From a virus: DNA of 48,416 bases. This document shows positions 29,448-37,821 of the stretch, one piece after another (the first letter of the stretch is position 1; each line of letters begins with the position of its first letter). The stretch covers positions 1 through 48,416 of IMG/VR virus record IMGVR_UViG_3300035659_000027; one strand, 5' to 3'. The notes under the pieces are model-generated. The model was not told the origin of the DNA and ran no database searches. It saw nothing but the letters and a program-made list of their open reading frames with translations. Made by a program: the position numbers and the translations under genes.

Positions 29448-31765
29448 CTCGAATCCTCAAAAGCGCGTTGATTTTATTATTTGCTGCCATTCCTGCCCCC
29501 GCCCAGGTCACTATTGTCTGGCAGGATAATTTGGAGAGTGGGGCCTTTGTCGGTTGGACAGCATCCGATTTTCGGACGACGGTTTCAAATGAGCTGGCGC
29601 ACACTGGAACCTACGCTTCGCGTAGCTATTATACCCGCTGCGGTTACTCGGCACCATATTTTCCCTCAGTGACGAATGTTGCGGGAACAGGGGCACCTGC
29701 AGAGAGCGGCATATACCGCAGGGTATCCTATGTCAATGCTGCGGGCGAGACCCTAGCGGGGTCATCGGACTCAGGCTCTCATGCGGCAAACTATGTGTTT
29801 CGGTTTGCCAGTCCTGCCGCTTACTCGAACGGTGTCTTGCCCGCGACTGGATACAACGTCTACCTGGGCACGACTGCCGCTGGGGTTACGCTTCAGAACG
29901 CTGCCGGGGTGGGATGTGCAGCCGCTAATGCTGATGGCTCCTGCCAGATCGGAACAATCTGGACTGAGCCGATCACCGGCATGGTGGCGGGTGCAGCAAA
30001 ACCCACTATCAACAAGGCCATTGCTCCCGCCGCGCCTTCACTGAGCCAGACAGCAGGCGGAGCGCTCGGCGCTCGGACCTACTATGTGGTTGTTACCGGC
30101 AAGACGCTGGCCCCCGGAGAGACATGGTATTCTGCCGAATCTACCCTGGCGATTGATGCCAACAAACTCCTCAAGGTCACCTCCCCTGCAGCGTCCACTG
30201 GTGATGTTACGCAGTACAACGTCTATGCCTCGACGGTTTCAGGCACGGAAACAAAGCAAACCACTTCGAGTGTCAACCTCGGCACGGATTGGACGGAGCC
30301 AGGAACGGGATTGATTGCAGGGTCCGCCTTGCCCACCTCAGTTACCGGCTGCGGCAGCACATCTGACAGTCGTGATAAGTATGCTCAGCGTGTACAATCT
30401 CCCGGACTGGAGCAGTTCGTCTTCCGTGGCTACGTCTACATTAAATCGTCCACCACTTTCGGTGCGGCAGTTGAAAGCATCCAGCGCAAACTCCTCTATC
30501 TGAAAGACCCGGCAGGCGATACGGGCGATGGCCACCCGTGTTCAGATCATTGCTGGGCGCCAGTTATTACCTCTTTTGATGCCCTGAACGGTGGCATACA
30601 CCGGATGGGATTGCAATTCATACTCGGATACATGGCCAACGACAGGTATTGGGGCACAGGAAGTTCGTTCCCAATCGCGTGGATGGATTATGATATTCAC
30701 TACTACCTTGAGATTCAGGTTGTGGCGAACACTTCTGGAGCGATTGACCCAGCCAATTACGCTAGTGGCGGGACATACAACGACGGCTACGTAAAGATTT
30801 GGCTGGCGAAAACCGGTGACGCTCCCGTTCTCATCCTGAATACGCTCACGGATGCTTCCTCCTCCGGTCATACAGGAGGCTGGGATATACGTCTCGGCTA
30901 CCCAACCGGCATCACAAAGTTCAACATTGGGGAGCAGGTCAACCGCGTCCAGTGGGCACCGATGGACGAGTTACGGTATTGGGACGACGTGGTTCTAGCC
31001 AGCGGAACTTGTGCCTCTCCACCCTGCATTGGGCCATTGGGCGCAGGGCCAGAAGCAAGCCCAACTCCAGTGTCGGTCAACTTCAACGACACCAATGTCG
31101 GCAACACCAGTGCCGATTCGCCCAGGATAATCACGCTTACGAACAACGGTGGGGCCACGCTGAAGATTTCCGACAGCTCGATTACTGGTGCACACGCAGC
31201 CGATTTCGCCGTTGACTCGACCACCTGCGGGTCAACCTTGGCGGTGGACGACTCCTGCACCGTGAGCGTGAGTTTCACGCCGCTGGCTTTGGGCCTGCAC
31301 ACCGCCGCCGTAACTTTCACTGACGATGCCAGTGACAGTCCGCAATCTGTCTCCTTGTCGGGAACTGGAACGGGGGCACCGCCCGCGCCAGCAGTCAGTC
31401 TCACGGAATCCAGCCTTGGGTTCGGCGCGTTGACGGTGGGCAGCGCAAGTGACACACAGCAGATCACGCTCTACAACTCCGGCGATGCGACGCTGAATAT
31501 CACGAGCATTGTGGCCTCGACGACTTCCGCGCCGACCAGTCCGGGAGATTTCGCTATCGACTCGACCACCTGTGGGGCGACCCTAGCACCAGCAGCGAGT
31601 TGCACGGTGAATGTCTCGTTCACCCCAGTGGCGGGCGGGAGTCGCACCGGGCGAATCAGATTCACGACCGACGCGGCAAGTTCCCCCGATGATGTTTCAA
31701 CTAGCGGCACGGGGCAGATTGTCTTGACCCTGCGGGGTGGGACGTTTCGGGGGTTGACGAAGTAA
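29444..31765 (+). CDS. Exported giant fibre-like protein with ASPM/SPD-2/Hydin domains
   Basis: 773 residues. MTRILKSALILLFAAIPAPA is a Sec signal peptide. The next 180 residues have fibronectin-like repeats (AGETLAGSSDSG, APGETWYSAESTL). The middle (about 320-510) is lectin/glycan-binding-like. The C-terminal 230 residues hold two tandem Ig-like domains of the ASPM/SPD-2/Hydin ('choice-of-anchor D') type: VNFNDTNVGNTSADSPRIIT ... STTCGSTLAVDDSCTVSVSF, and a second copy with STTCGATLAPAASCTVNVSF. Such repeats are notably abundant in Acidobacteriota surface proteins. It suggests host-derived adhesion domains on an exported or virion protein. Confidence 0.7.
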   Translation: MTRILKSALILLFAAIPAPAQVTIVWQDNLESGAFVGWTASDFRTTVSNELAHTGTYASRSYYTRCGYSAPYFPSVTNVAGTGAPAESGIYRRVSYVNAAGETLAGSSDSGSHAANYVFRFASPAAYSNGVLPATGYNVYLGTTAAGVTLQNAAGVGCAAANADGSCQIGTIWTEPITGMVAGAAKPTINKAIAPAAPSLSQTAGGALGARTYYVVVTGKTLAPGETWYSAESTLAIDANKLLKVTSPAASTGDVTQYNVYASTVSGTETKQTTSSVNLGTDWTEPGTGLIAGSALPTSVTGCGSTSDSRDKYAQRVQSPGLEQFVFRGYVYIKSSTTFGAAVESIQRKLLYLKDPAGDTGDGHPCSDHCWAPVITSFDALNGGIHRMGLQFILGYMANDRYWGTGSSFPIAWMDYDIHYYLEIQVVANTSGAIDPANYASGGTYNDGYVKIWLAKTGDAPVLILNTLTDASSSGHTGGWDIRLGYPTGITKFNIGEQVNRVQWAPMDELRYWDDVVLASGTCASPPCIGPLGAGPEASPTPVSVNFNDTNVGNTSADSPRIITLTNNGGATLKISDSSITGAHAADFAVDSTTCGSTLAVDDSCTVSVSFTPLALGLHTAAVTFTDDASDSPQSVSLSGTGTGAPPAPAVSLTESSLGFGALTVGSASDTQQITLYNSGDATLNITSIVASTTSAPTSPGDFAIDSTTCGATLAPAASCTVNVSFTPVAGGSRTGRIRFTTDAASSPDDVSTSGTGQIVLTLRGGTFRGLTK

Positions 31766-31784
31766 AAAAATCAAAGGAGGATGT

Positions 31785-32135
31785 ATGTCGTTACTAAGTT
31801 TTCTAGGAAAGGTTGGAAAGGGAATCTGGAAAGGGATTGCCAAAGCTCGTCCTGTAGCCGTCGCTGTCGGCGCGGTAATCCCAGGGCCGGACCCGTTCGA
31901 GGCAGTCGGGAACCTGCTTGCTACGGCTGAAGCCGTCGGAGAGATCGTTAGGCAGCAAGGCGGCAGCAAACTCGACAAGTTGGTTCTGATTCTGCCTCAG
32001 GTGAAGGAAGTCATCAGGAACTCGGAGTTCTTTGCTAAGCAGGAACTTGCCGATGAGGCGCTGTTTGAGCAGGGGGCCATTGAGCTTATCGGCGCCGAGG
32101 TGAAAATCTACAAGGCTTTTAAGGAGCCGAAGTAG
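31785..32135 (+). CDS. Hypothetical late protein, 116 aa
   Basis: ATG 31785 after AAAGGAGG. The N-terminus MSLLSFLGKVGKGIWKGIAK is an amphipathic, membrane-active-looking helix; the remainder is helical (VGNLLATAEAVGEIVRQQGG, LIGAEVKIYKAFKEP). It is adjacent to the DUF5675 gene, so a lysis-related role (holin or antiholin) is possible. Similar proteins in other phages are unannotated, as far as I recall. Confidence 0.55.
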   Translation: MSLLSFLGKVGKGIWKGIAKARPVAVAVGAVIPGPDPFEAVGNLLATAEAVGEIVRQQGGSKLDKLVLILPQVKEVIRNSEFFAKQELADEALFEQGAIELIGAEVKIYKAFKEPK

Positions 32136-32137
32136 CC

Positions 32138-32581
32138 ATGAAGCTGGACTTGGTGCGTGAGCAAATAACGCCGAAAAGCTCCGCTGGGCGTCTTTTCATT
32201 GATGGTGTCTTCGAGTGCTACACCCTCGAAGATACCGTCCGGGAGGTTCCTGGCAAGCCCGTCTCGGAGTGGAAGATACCGAAGGTCACGGCTATTCCTA
32301 CCGGGACCTACAGGGTCGACATTACTCCGTCCGCTCGGTACAAGCGGGACATGCCGATAGTGCTGGATGTTCCAGGCTTCACCGGCATCCGTATCCACTC
32401 TGGGAACACCGATGCGGATACCGAAGGTTGTATCCTTGTCGGTGCTTACCGGGAGAGCGCGGATGAGATACGGGGTTCCCGAGCAGCGTTTGGCTGGCTG
32501 TTTGAGAAACTGCTCGCTGCCAAGGCACGGGCGGAGGAGATTTGGATTGCTGTAACGATTGCGCTGGAGGCTCACGGATGA
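32138..32581 (+). CDS. DUF5675 family protein, probable lysis enzyme
   Basis: A 147-residue protein with the DUF5675 signature: an N-terminal SSAGRLFIDGVFECYTLEDT, then IPTGTYRVDIT, then IRIHSGNTDADTEGCILVG, ending in a helix. DUF5675 proteins are common late phage proteins; the conserved H and C in RIHSGN...GCILVG resemble an L,D-transpeptidase/peptidoglycan-enzyme core, so an endolysin-type role is likely though not proven. It overlaps the following tail-spike start as ATGA. It has no signal peptide. Confidence 0.75.
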   Translation: MKLDLVREQITPKSSAGRLFIDGVFECYTLEDTVREVPGKPVSEWKIPKVTAIPTGTYRVDITPSARYKRDMPIVLDVPGFTGIRIHSGNTDADTEGCILVGAYRESADEIRGSRAAFGWLFEKLLAAKARAEEIWIAVTIALEAHG

Positions 32582-34671
32582 GGAAAAAACTTCTGCTTTT
32601 TGCGGCTTTTCTGCTACTGCCAGCGGCGCTCTTCGCCACTGACTCTGCCCACTACTTCGATGTTGCGTTTTCCCCTTCGGGGAAGCCAATCGCTGGAGCT
32701 TCCATCCGCGTTTGTACAGAGCCGGCTACAACGACGCCGTGTACGCCGTTGGCAACAATCTACTCCGACTACGCGCTCACTACACCGCTGGCCAATCCAT
32801 TTCTGTCAAGCTCCACCGGCAACTACGAATTCTACGCTGTTTCCAGCGAGGTCGCCATCGAAGTTTCGTTCAGCGGCTACACCACGGTAATAAGGCATGT
32901 CGCGCTGCGTTCCCTAAGTACGCCCGTCACGCCGGGCGCTGTAGCTGGGGGGTTATACCCTTCGGTCGATGCTGCCTACGACTTGGGTACTTTGGTTCCC
33001 TTAAGACGCTGGCTGAACTTCTATGCGGTGGCTGGTAACTTCACCACTGCAAACATCGCCGGAGACCTAGCCGTTGTTGGAGATGCGACTGTATCCTCGC
33101 TCAATAAAGTCTGTAAGGCCGACGGAAAAGGCGGCGCAAATGCAGGGGAGAAGATTCAGGCTTGCCACGACGCACTACCAATCACAGGCGGTACAATAGA
33201 TGCGCGTGGACTCACAGATGCTCAGAGTGCCGCCGCTCAAATCAATATCACTAAGCCGAACATAACCCTGGAGCTTTCACCAACCACAGTCCTGACTCTT
33301 GCTTCTGGGGTTGGTTCGACTTCTGGAATGTACGTCACTTGGAACAACGTGTCCGGCCCAGCAAACAATTTCCATTTGCTGTGCAACGGGGCAACGATTA
33401 AAGCGACCCGCGCCCTGGAAAGTGTGGCGTTTGACGAATACTATCTCGTCCGCGTGACTGCCCTGAATATCCAACACGTTGACGGTTTCGTCTCAGATAC
33501 CTGCAACTACGAACTGACGGTGACGGGCGCTCTGGCGACCGCCGCACAGATGGGAGGTATCAAGCTCGAATCCACGGCTACTACGCGCTTCGTTAAGAAT
33601 TGGAGCATCCGCCACAACAAGTTTAACACGCAGGCGCCGGACATTGGCATAACCCACAGGTGGTATGGCGCAGAGGCCAGCCCGGCATCTATGGTGGCAA
33701 ACACGCGGGTTTTCTTCGACGGCAAGTTCGAGTTTAATGAGTGCTTGGGTGACGGAAGGTGCTTGCAGGTATCAGAAGGCAGAAACATCAGTTGGATCGG
33801 CAACCAGGCCAGGAACCCGTCTCAAGGCAATCAGTACGGCGGCGTTCAATTCCGCGCCATCGGAGTCGACAACGCCGTGTTCACCGGGAACTCTTGCTTG
33901 GTAGATACCGGGGACAGCGGGGCCGCTTGCATCTACATCGGTGGGAACGCCACTTTTGCCAATGATGAATCTAAAGGCTTCTCCATCACCGGGAACGTGG
34001 CCAAATACGACACCGTTCAGCTTACCAGCGATACCTATGGGGTCAATATCCTTGGGGCGCGAGACGGTACGATCAGCGGCAACACGTTCGTAAACACCCA
34101 GGCTGGCGCAGGCGGGGCCTCCGACGGCATCAAGGTACAAGCCGCCACAGCCCTCGTAAACAAGAACATTAACATCTCCAGCAACCGCATTGTTGGCTTC
34201 CTGGGGTACGAGATTCTGGTGAGCGATACAACCCCACCGGAACATTTGACTGCCCAAGGGAACCATCTCGGCGACTCCGCGGCTGGCGGTGCAAACGACT
34301 TTGGCGGCGCAGGAATTGCCAATCTGAAACGGTATGGCAACTACTCCGAGGCGGCAGGGACCTGGACTCCAATCAACACCGTCACCTTCTCCGCCACGCC
34401 GACTTTCGATGCCAGTCTCGGCAACACGCAGAAGATCACGCTGACGGACAATGTGACCAGCTCCACGCTCTCGAATGCCACGGCAGGGCAGCAGATTGAT
34501 TTCCTCATCTGTCAGGACGGCACCGGCAGCCGGACGTTCGTGTGGCCCACCAACGTGCTGGGTGGGATGACTATCGGGTCCACGCTTTCTAAGTGCAGCG
34601 CACAGAGTTTCCGCTATGACGGGACCCTGACCAATGCCTACGCGCTCAGCGCGGGCGTAACGAATATGTGA
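32578..34671 (+). CDS. Exported beta-helix tail spike
   Basis: The start is ATG 32578, overlapping the DUF5675 stop; 697 residues. MRKKLLLFAAFLLLPAALFA is a signal peptide. After a domain with FSPSGKPIAGASIRVCTEPA (a fibre-head-like element) comes a long right-handed beta-helix (about 215-600), with short repeated strands such as GFVSDTCNYELTVTGA and ISWIGNQARNPSQGN. Beta-helix spikes bind or cut host polysaccharide. The C-terminus repeats ITLTDNVTSSTLSNATAGQQ and LICQDGTGSRTFVWPTNV, a trimer-stabilising tip. The signal peptide is unusual for a spike. Confidence 0.75.
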   Translation: MRKKLLLFAAFLLLPAALFATDSAHYFDVAFSPSGKPIAGASIRVCTEPATTTPCTPLATIYSDYALTTPLANPFLSSSTGNYEFYAVSSEVAIEVSFSGYTTVIRHVALRSLSTPVTPGAVAGGLYPSVDAAYDLGTLVPLRRWLNFYAVAGNFTTANIAGDLAVVGDATVSSLNKVCKADGKGGANAGEKIQACHDALPITGGTIDARGLTDAQSAAAQINITKPNITLELSPTTVLTLASGVGSTSGMYVTWNNVSGPANNFHLLCNGATIKATRALESVAFDEYYLVRVTALNIQHVDGFVSDTCNYELTVTGALATAAQMGGIKLESTATTRFVKNWSIRHNKFNTQAPDIGITHRWYGAEASPASMVANTRVFFDGKFEFNECLGDGRCLQVSEGRNISWIGNQARNPSQGNQYGGVQFRAIGVDNAVFTGNSCLVDTGDSGAACIYIGGNATFANDESKGFSITGNVAKYDTVQLTSDTYGVNILGARDGTISGNTFVNTQAGAGGASDGIKVQAATALVNKNINISSNRIVGFLGYEILVSDTTPPEHLTAQGNHLGDSAAGGANDFGGAGIANLKRYGNYSEAAGTWTPINTVTFSATPTFDASLGNTQKITLTDNVTSSTLSNATAGQQIDFLICQDGTGSRTFVWPTNVLGGMTIGSTLSKCSAQSFRYDGTLTNAYALSAGVTNM

Positions 34672-34678
34672 GGTACAA

Positions 34679-35422
34679 ATGGCTATTGTAGTTGGAGCCG
34701 TCGTAACAACACCAACCATCGGTTCCCTAGCCGATGAAGTCATTGCAAGGGTTGAAAACAGAGTTTCCGACAAGACACGCGCCGAGATTTGGCTGCGCGA
34801 CGCCCTGCTGGAGATTTCTGCTAACCCGGACTTCCGGAACGAGTTTGTGGAGCTTGAGGAGAATGGACCGGACTGCGTCCTAACAATCGGCCTAGCTGAG
34901 TACGACGAGGCTTTATTCGTCAACACCGGCGATGTGAACCTTGGTTTCCTGAACTTCCGCTTGTGGCTTGACCCGCCAACAAACAGTCGCTGGCGCAAGC
35001 TGGAATCTCGCTCGTACCAGTATATTGACAAAAGCTCAAAGCAGCCCTCAACTCCGTCTGTCTGGTACAGGTTCAAGGGAACCATCGGGTTCGACCCTCC
35101 TCCAGACAAGACGTATCAGGTTCGGTCGAGGTATTACCTCCAGCATCCAATTGATGATACGCTGGTTGGCGTGACGCAGATTTTGCTTCCAAGGGACTGG
35201 CTCGAAGTCCTGGTCTTGAGCGCCGCTGAACGCGGGTTCATGGAACTGCTGGAGTTTGAGAAGGCGACAACGATTCACATGCTTTTGCACGGCGACCCGA
35301 AGCACCCAACAAGGTTGGGCTTGCTCGCGGGGCGTATTAAGAAACGGGAACGCGAAGATTGGCGTCATTCCAGGGCGCTAAAGCCTGTTAAACGGGCGTA
35401 CACGCTCGCAGGGAGGTATTGA
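34679..35422 (+). CDS. Head-to-tail adaptor / tail tubular protein (gp11-like)
   Basis: A 247-residue protein. Residues 10-60 fit podovirus adaptor helices (SLADEVIARVENRVSDKTRA, then EIWLRDALLEISANPDFRNE). A beta-barrel middle follows (LGFLNFRLWLDPP, WYRFKGTIGFDPPPDKTYQV), then a C-terminal helix with Arg/Lys. Tail tubular protein A of T7-like phages and gp4/gp11-type adaptors connect the portal to the tail nozzle. The identification is by pattern and by position after the spike gene, so moderate. Confidence 0.65.
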   Translation: MAIVVGAVVTTPTIGSLADEVIARVENRVSDKTRAEIWLRDALLEISANPDFRNEFVELEENGPDCVLTIGLAEYDEALFVNTGDVNLGFLNFRLWLDPPTNSRWRKLESRSYQYIDKSSKQPSTPSVWYRFKGTIGFDPPPDKTYQVRSRYYLQHPIDDTLVGVTQILLPRDWLEVLVLSAAERGFMELLEFEKATTIHMLLHGDPKHPTRLGLLAGRIKKREREDWRHSRALKPVKRAYTLAGRY

Positions 35423-35427
35423 GAAAA

Positions 35428-36459
35428 ATGGGAACTTGGCCGTATGGACCAGGAGCACTTGATGGCGGCGGTGGCGCGCCTGGTGGCAGCTCGAACCAAT
35501 GGTTCAACCCGCTACCGCCTTCTCCGCAGGTTTCGCCGGGGGTTGTGCCTCCGGCTTCTACTGGCCGTGGATACAGCGACACTGGCATTCCGTATGAGCA
35601 GGGTACAATGTTGACTGACCCTGGCCAGGCCGACTTTTGGCGTGTCAACCCGCTTGACCCATCGTTTACGCAGAACTTCCTGCAATTCTTGACCAGCCAA
35701 ATGGGCAAAGGTGCAACTCCGTTTGACTTGTCAGCGTTGCTTCCTACCGGAGGTGAGACTGGAGCTGGACAGCTCACGGCTCCGCTCAACCCGTTGATTC
35801 AGGCGTTGATGAAGTTTTACCAAACCGGCCAGCCTGGTGAAACGCCTGGTTTGGGGCCTTTGTCGGAGATGTCCAAGACAGGGATGCCAGTCGACCAGAC
35901 TCCGGCTTGGAAAGCCATGGTCGAGGCTATGCAGCGGCAGATTGGTCAAGGCGCCGAAGGAATGCGGGAGCAGTTCGCGTTTACTGGCAATCTTGCCTCA
36001 TCGCCTTTTGGCCAGGCCATGGGAGACTACTACGGCCAAACAGAGAAAGACATCAACGCCCAGCTAATGCAGGCTCAGACCCAGGCTTTGGAAGCCGCTA
36101 GAGCCCGGCAGATGGGCGCCTCAGAGTTCCTGGCCACGGGCATGGGCAACCTCTCCGAGATTTTGCAGGGCTACGACCAGGCGTCAATTGACAGGCTCTT
36201 GGCCGAGTTCATCCGGACTCGTCCTGAGTATGGGCCGTTGATAAATGCGATGTTTGGGATGGCGACTACGTTTCCGCCGTATCTTGGAGGTTCCTACGGA
36301 CTTGGCGTTGGCGGAGCCTTGGCGGGCTCTGCGGGGTCGATTATGAGTGGCATTGCTGACCTCTACGGGACTATCAGAGGTGGAGGCGGCGGTAGCAGCG
36401 GTGGAATCTACACCGGAGCGGGTGGTGAGGTCACCTCCGGTGGTGATATTGGTATGTAG
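35428..36459 (+). CDS. Internal virion/tail protein, 343 aa
   Basis: Start chosen at ATG 35428, 11 nt after GGAGG; TTG 35419 is an alternative. The N-terminus is Gly/Pro-rich (GPGALDGGGGAPGG). The centre is a long helical domain (WKAMVEAMQRQIGQGAEGMR, EKDINAQLMQAQTQALEAAR). The C-terminal 90 residues are Gly/Ser-rich with possible membrane-active parts (LGGSYGLGVGGALAGSAG). Such proteins form part of the ejected internal core in podoviruses. No family match recognised. Confidence 0.55.
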   Translation: MGTWPYGPGALDGGGGAPGGSSNQWFNPLPPSPQVSPGVVPPASTGRGYSDTGIPYEQGTMLTDPGQADFWRVNPLDPSFTQNFLQFLTSQMGKGATPFDLSALLPTGGETGAGQLTAPLNPLIQALMKFYQTGQPGETPGLGPLSEMSKTGMPVDQTPAWKAMVEAMQRQIGQGAEGMREQFAFTGNLASSPFGQAMGDYYGQTEKDINAQLMQAQTQALEAARARQMGASEFLATGMGNLSEILQGYDQASIDRLLAEFIRTRPEYGPLINAMFGMATTFPPYLGGSYGLGVGGALAGSAGSIMSGIADLYGTIRGGGGGSSGGIYTGAGGEVTSGGDIGM

Positions 36460-36468
36460 GAGGTTTTT

Positions 36469-37821
36469 GTGGCTAATATGGGTCTTGGCAACCTCAGCGA
36501 GCTTTTGAAAAATGTCGTACAGACTCCAGGTGGTGCGGACCCGGCGGCCCAAGCCGGGGCTGCTCCTGGGGGAAACGCCGCCCTGTTCGAGAAGATTACG
36601 AAAGTGCTTGCACCAATGCTGAAGCAGTTTGGGCAAATCCAGGCGCAAATGCAGCCGCAGGGGCAGGCCCAAGGCTTCCCAGGCCAAGTTGGCGGGGCTC
36701 CGCCGGCGATTGTGCCAGGGCCTGTGCCTCCTGGCGGAGCCGCTCGCGCTGCGCCTGCGTTGCAGCAGATGCCCGGTTCGAGGCCATACGTCGCCCCTGG
36801 CGGCTACGAAACTGGTTTCGAGTTCCGCACTAAAGGTGGTGCTAGAGCAGCGACGGTCTCCGGCGCCGTCAGCAACATAATGCAATCAATTTCACGGATG
36901 AAGCAACAGGCGGAAGACCGGAAGCGGACGGAAGCCCAAAACATTATGAGTGTTCTTCTCAGGGCGTATGAGAACCCTGATGATCCGGTGAACAAGCGCA
37001 TCATCCAGACGATTATGAGCGACCCGAAGAAACAGAAGGTCTTGAGGGAAATCTACGGGTCGGTTGCAGAAGCGATGAAGCCGGGCGAAACTTCGCCCGA
37101 GGCTGTCGGTGCGCAGCAAGCTGTTAAGGAGGCGCAGCAGAGGGAGCAGCAGGGGGCGGCGAAGCCGGCGCCGCAGGCCGGTGCCGGAGCGCAACCGCTG
37201 TTTATGACTGGGACTACGCCGCAGGCCCGCGCGGGCGCTGAGCAGGCTAGAACGGCGGAAATGGCAGAGAGTGTCAAGCAAAAGATGATGCAGCAGGGCC
37301 GGGGGCCGGAGATGCTTGGCGCTAGTCCCCTGGGCCGGGAAGAGCAGCACCAAGCTGCTAGGTTCGCTGCTGGGTTTGAGCTAAGCCCTGTCCAGAGAGC
37401 TACGCTGGATGCCAGGACGCAGATGACGCATGACCTGATTGTGTCACGCGAAATCACCGGCGCGTTGGCTCGGCAGACAGTCCTGGCCAAGGCTGTCATT
37501 GATGCCGAGTCTCGGGAGAAGGTCCAGCGGCTTCGCGGCGATGCTCTGACGGCCGTTGCGAAGTTGAGCCACAGTGGAACTCAGGACGAATACAATAAGA
37601 ACCTTCGGGCGCTTTTAGCGGCCAAAAAAGCTGAGGCTGGCAACTTGCGGAATAACTATACATCTCTCTTGAAGGCTGACAAAGACGATGAGGCCGCCGC
37701 GTTTCTAAGCCAAGCTCAGCAGGTCGAGAAGGAAGTTGATGACTTGCAGGGCTTGATGGAGACCAAGGATGATGAGTTGTTGAAATATCTGATAATGGGA
37801 GAATCTGGTGGGGGGTCTTAA
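36469..37821 (+). CDS. Internal virion protein, 450 aa
   Basis: GTG 36469 follows AGGAGG with a 5-nt spacer, a clear start. Low-complexity Gln/Pro/Ala/Gly tracts (residues 20-110, 200-260) separate helical coils (VSNIMQSISRMKQQAEDRKR, then AKKAEAGNLRNNYTSLLKAD). The end is acidic. This composition is typical of podovirus internal core or ejection proteins. It overlaps the next gene by 14 bp. Confidence 0.55.
   Translation: MANMGLGNLSELLKNVVQTPGGADPAAQAGAAPGGNAALFEKITKVLAPMLKQFGQIQAQMQPQGQAQGFPGQVGGAPPAIVPGPVPPGGAARAAPALQQMPGSRPYVAPGGYETGFEFRTKGGARAATVSGAVSNIMQSISRMKQQAEDRKRTEAQNIMSVLLRAYENPDDPVNKRIIQTIMSDPKKQKVLREIYGSVAEAMKPGETSPEAVGAQQAVKEAQQREQQGAAKPAPQAGAGAQPLFMTGTTPQARAGAEQARTAEMAESVKQKMMQQGRGPEMLGASPLGREEQHQAARFAAGFELSPVQRATLDARTQMTHDLIVSREITGALARQTVLAKAVIDAESREKVQRLRGDALTAVAKLSHSGTQDEYNKNLRALLAAKKAEAGNLRNNYTSLLKADKDDEAAAFLSQAQQVEKEVDDLQGLMETKDDELLKYLIMGESGGGS

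Noticed and set aside
33772-35109. 445-residue open frame on the minus strand
   Set aside because: It lies antisense to the tail spike and adaptor genes, has no ribosome site and its composition follows the opposite strand's codon bias.
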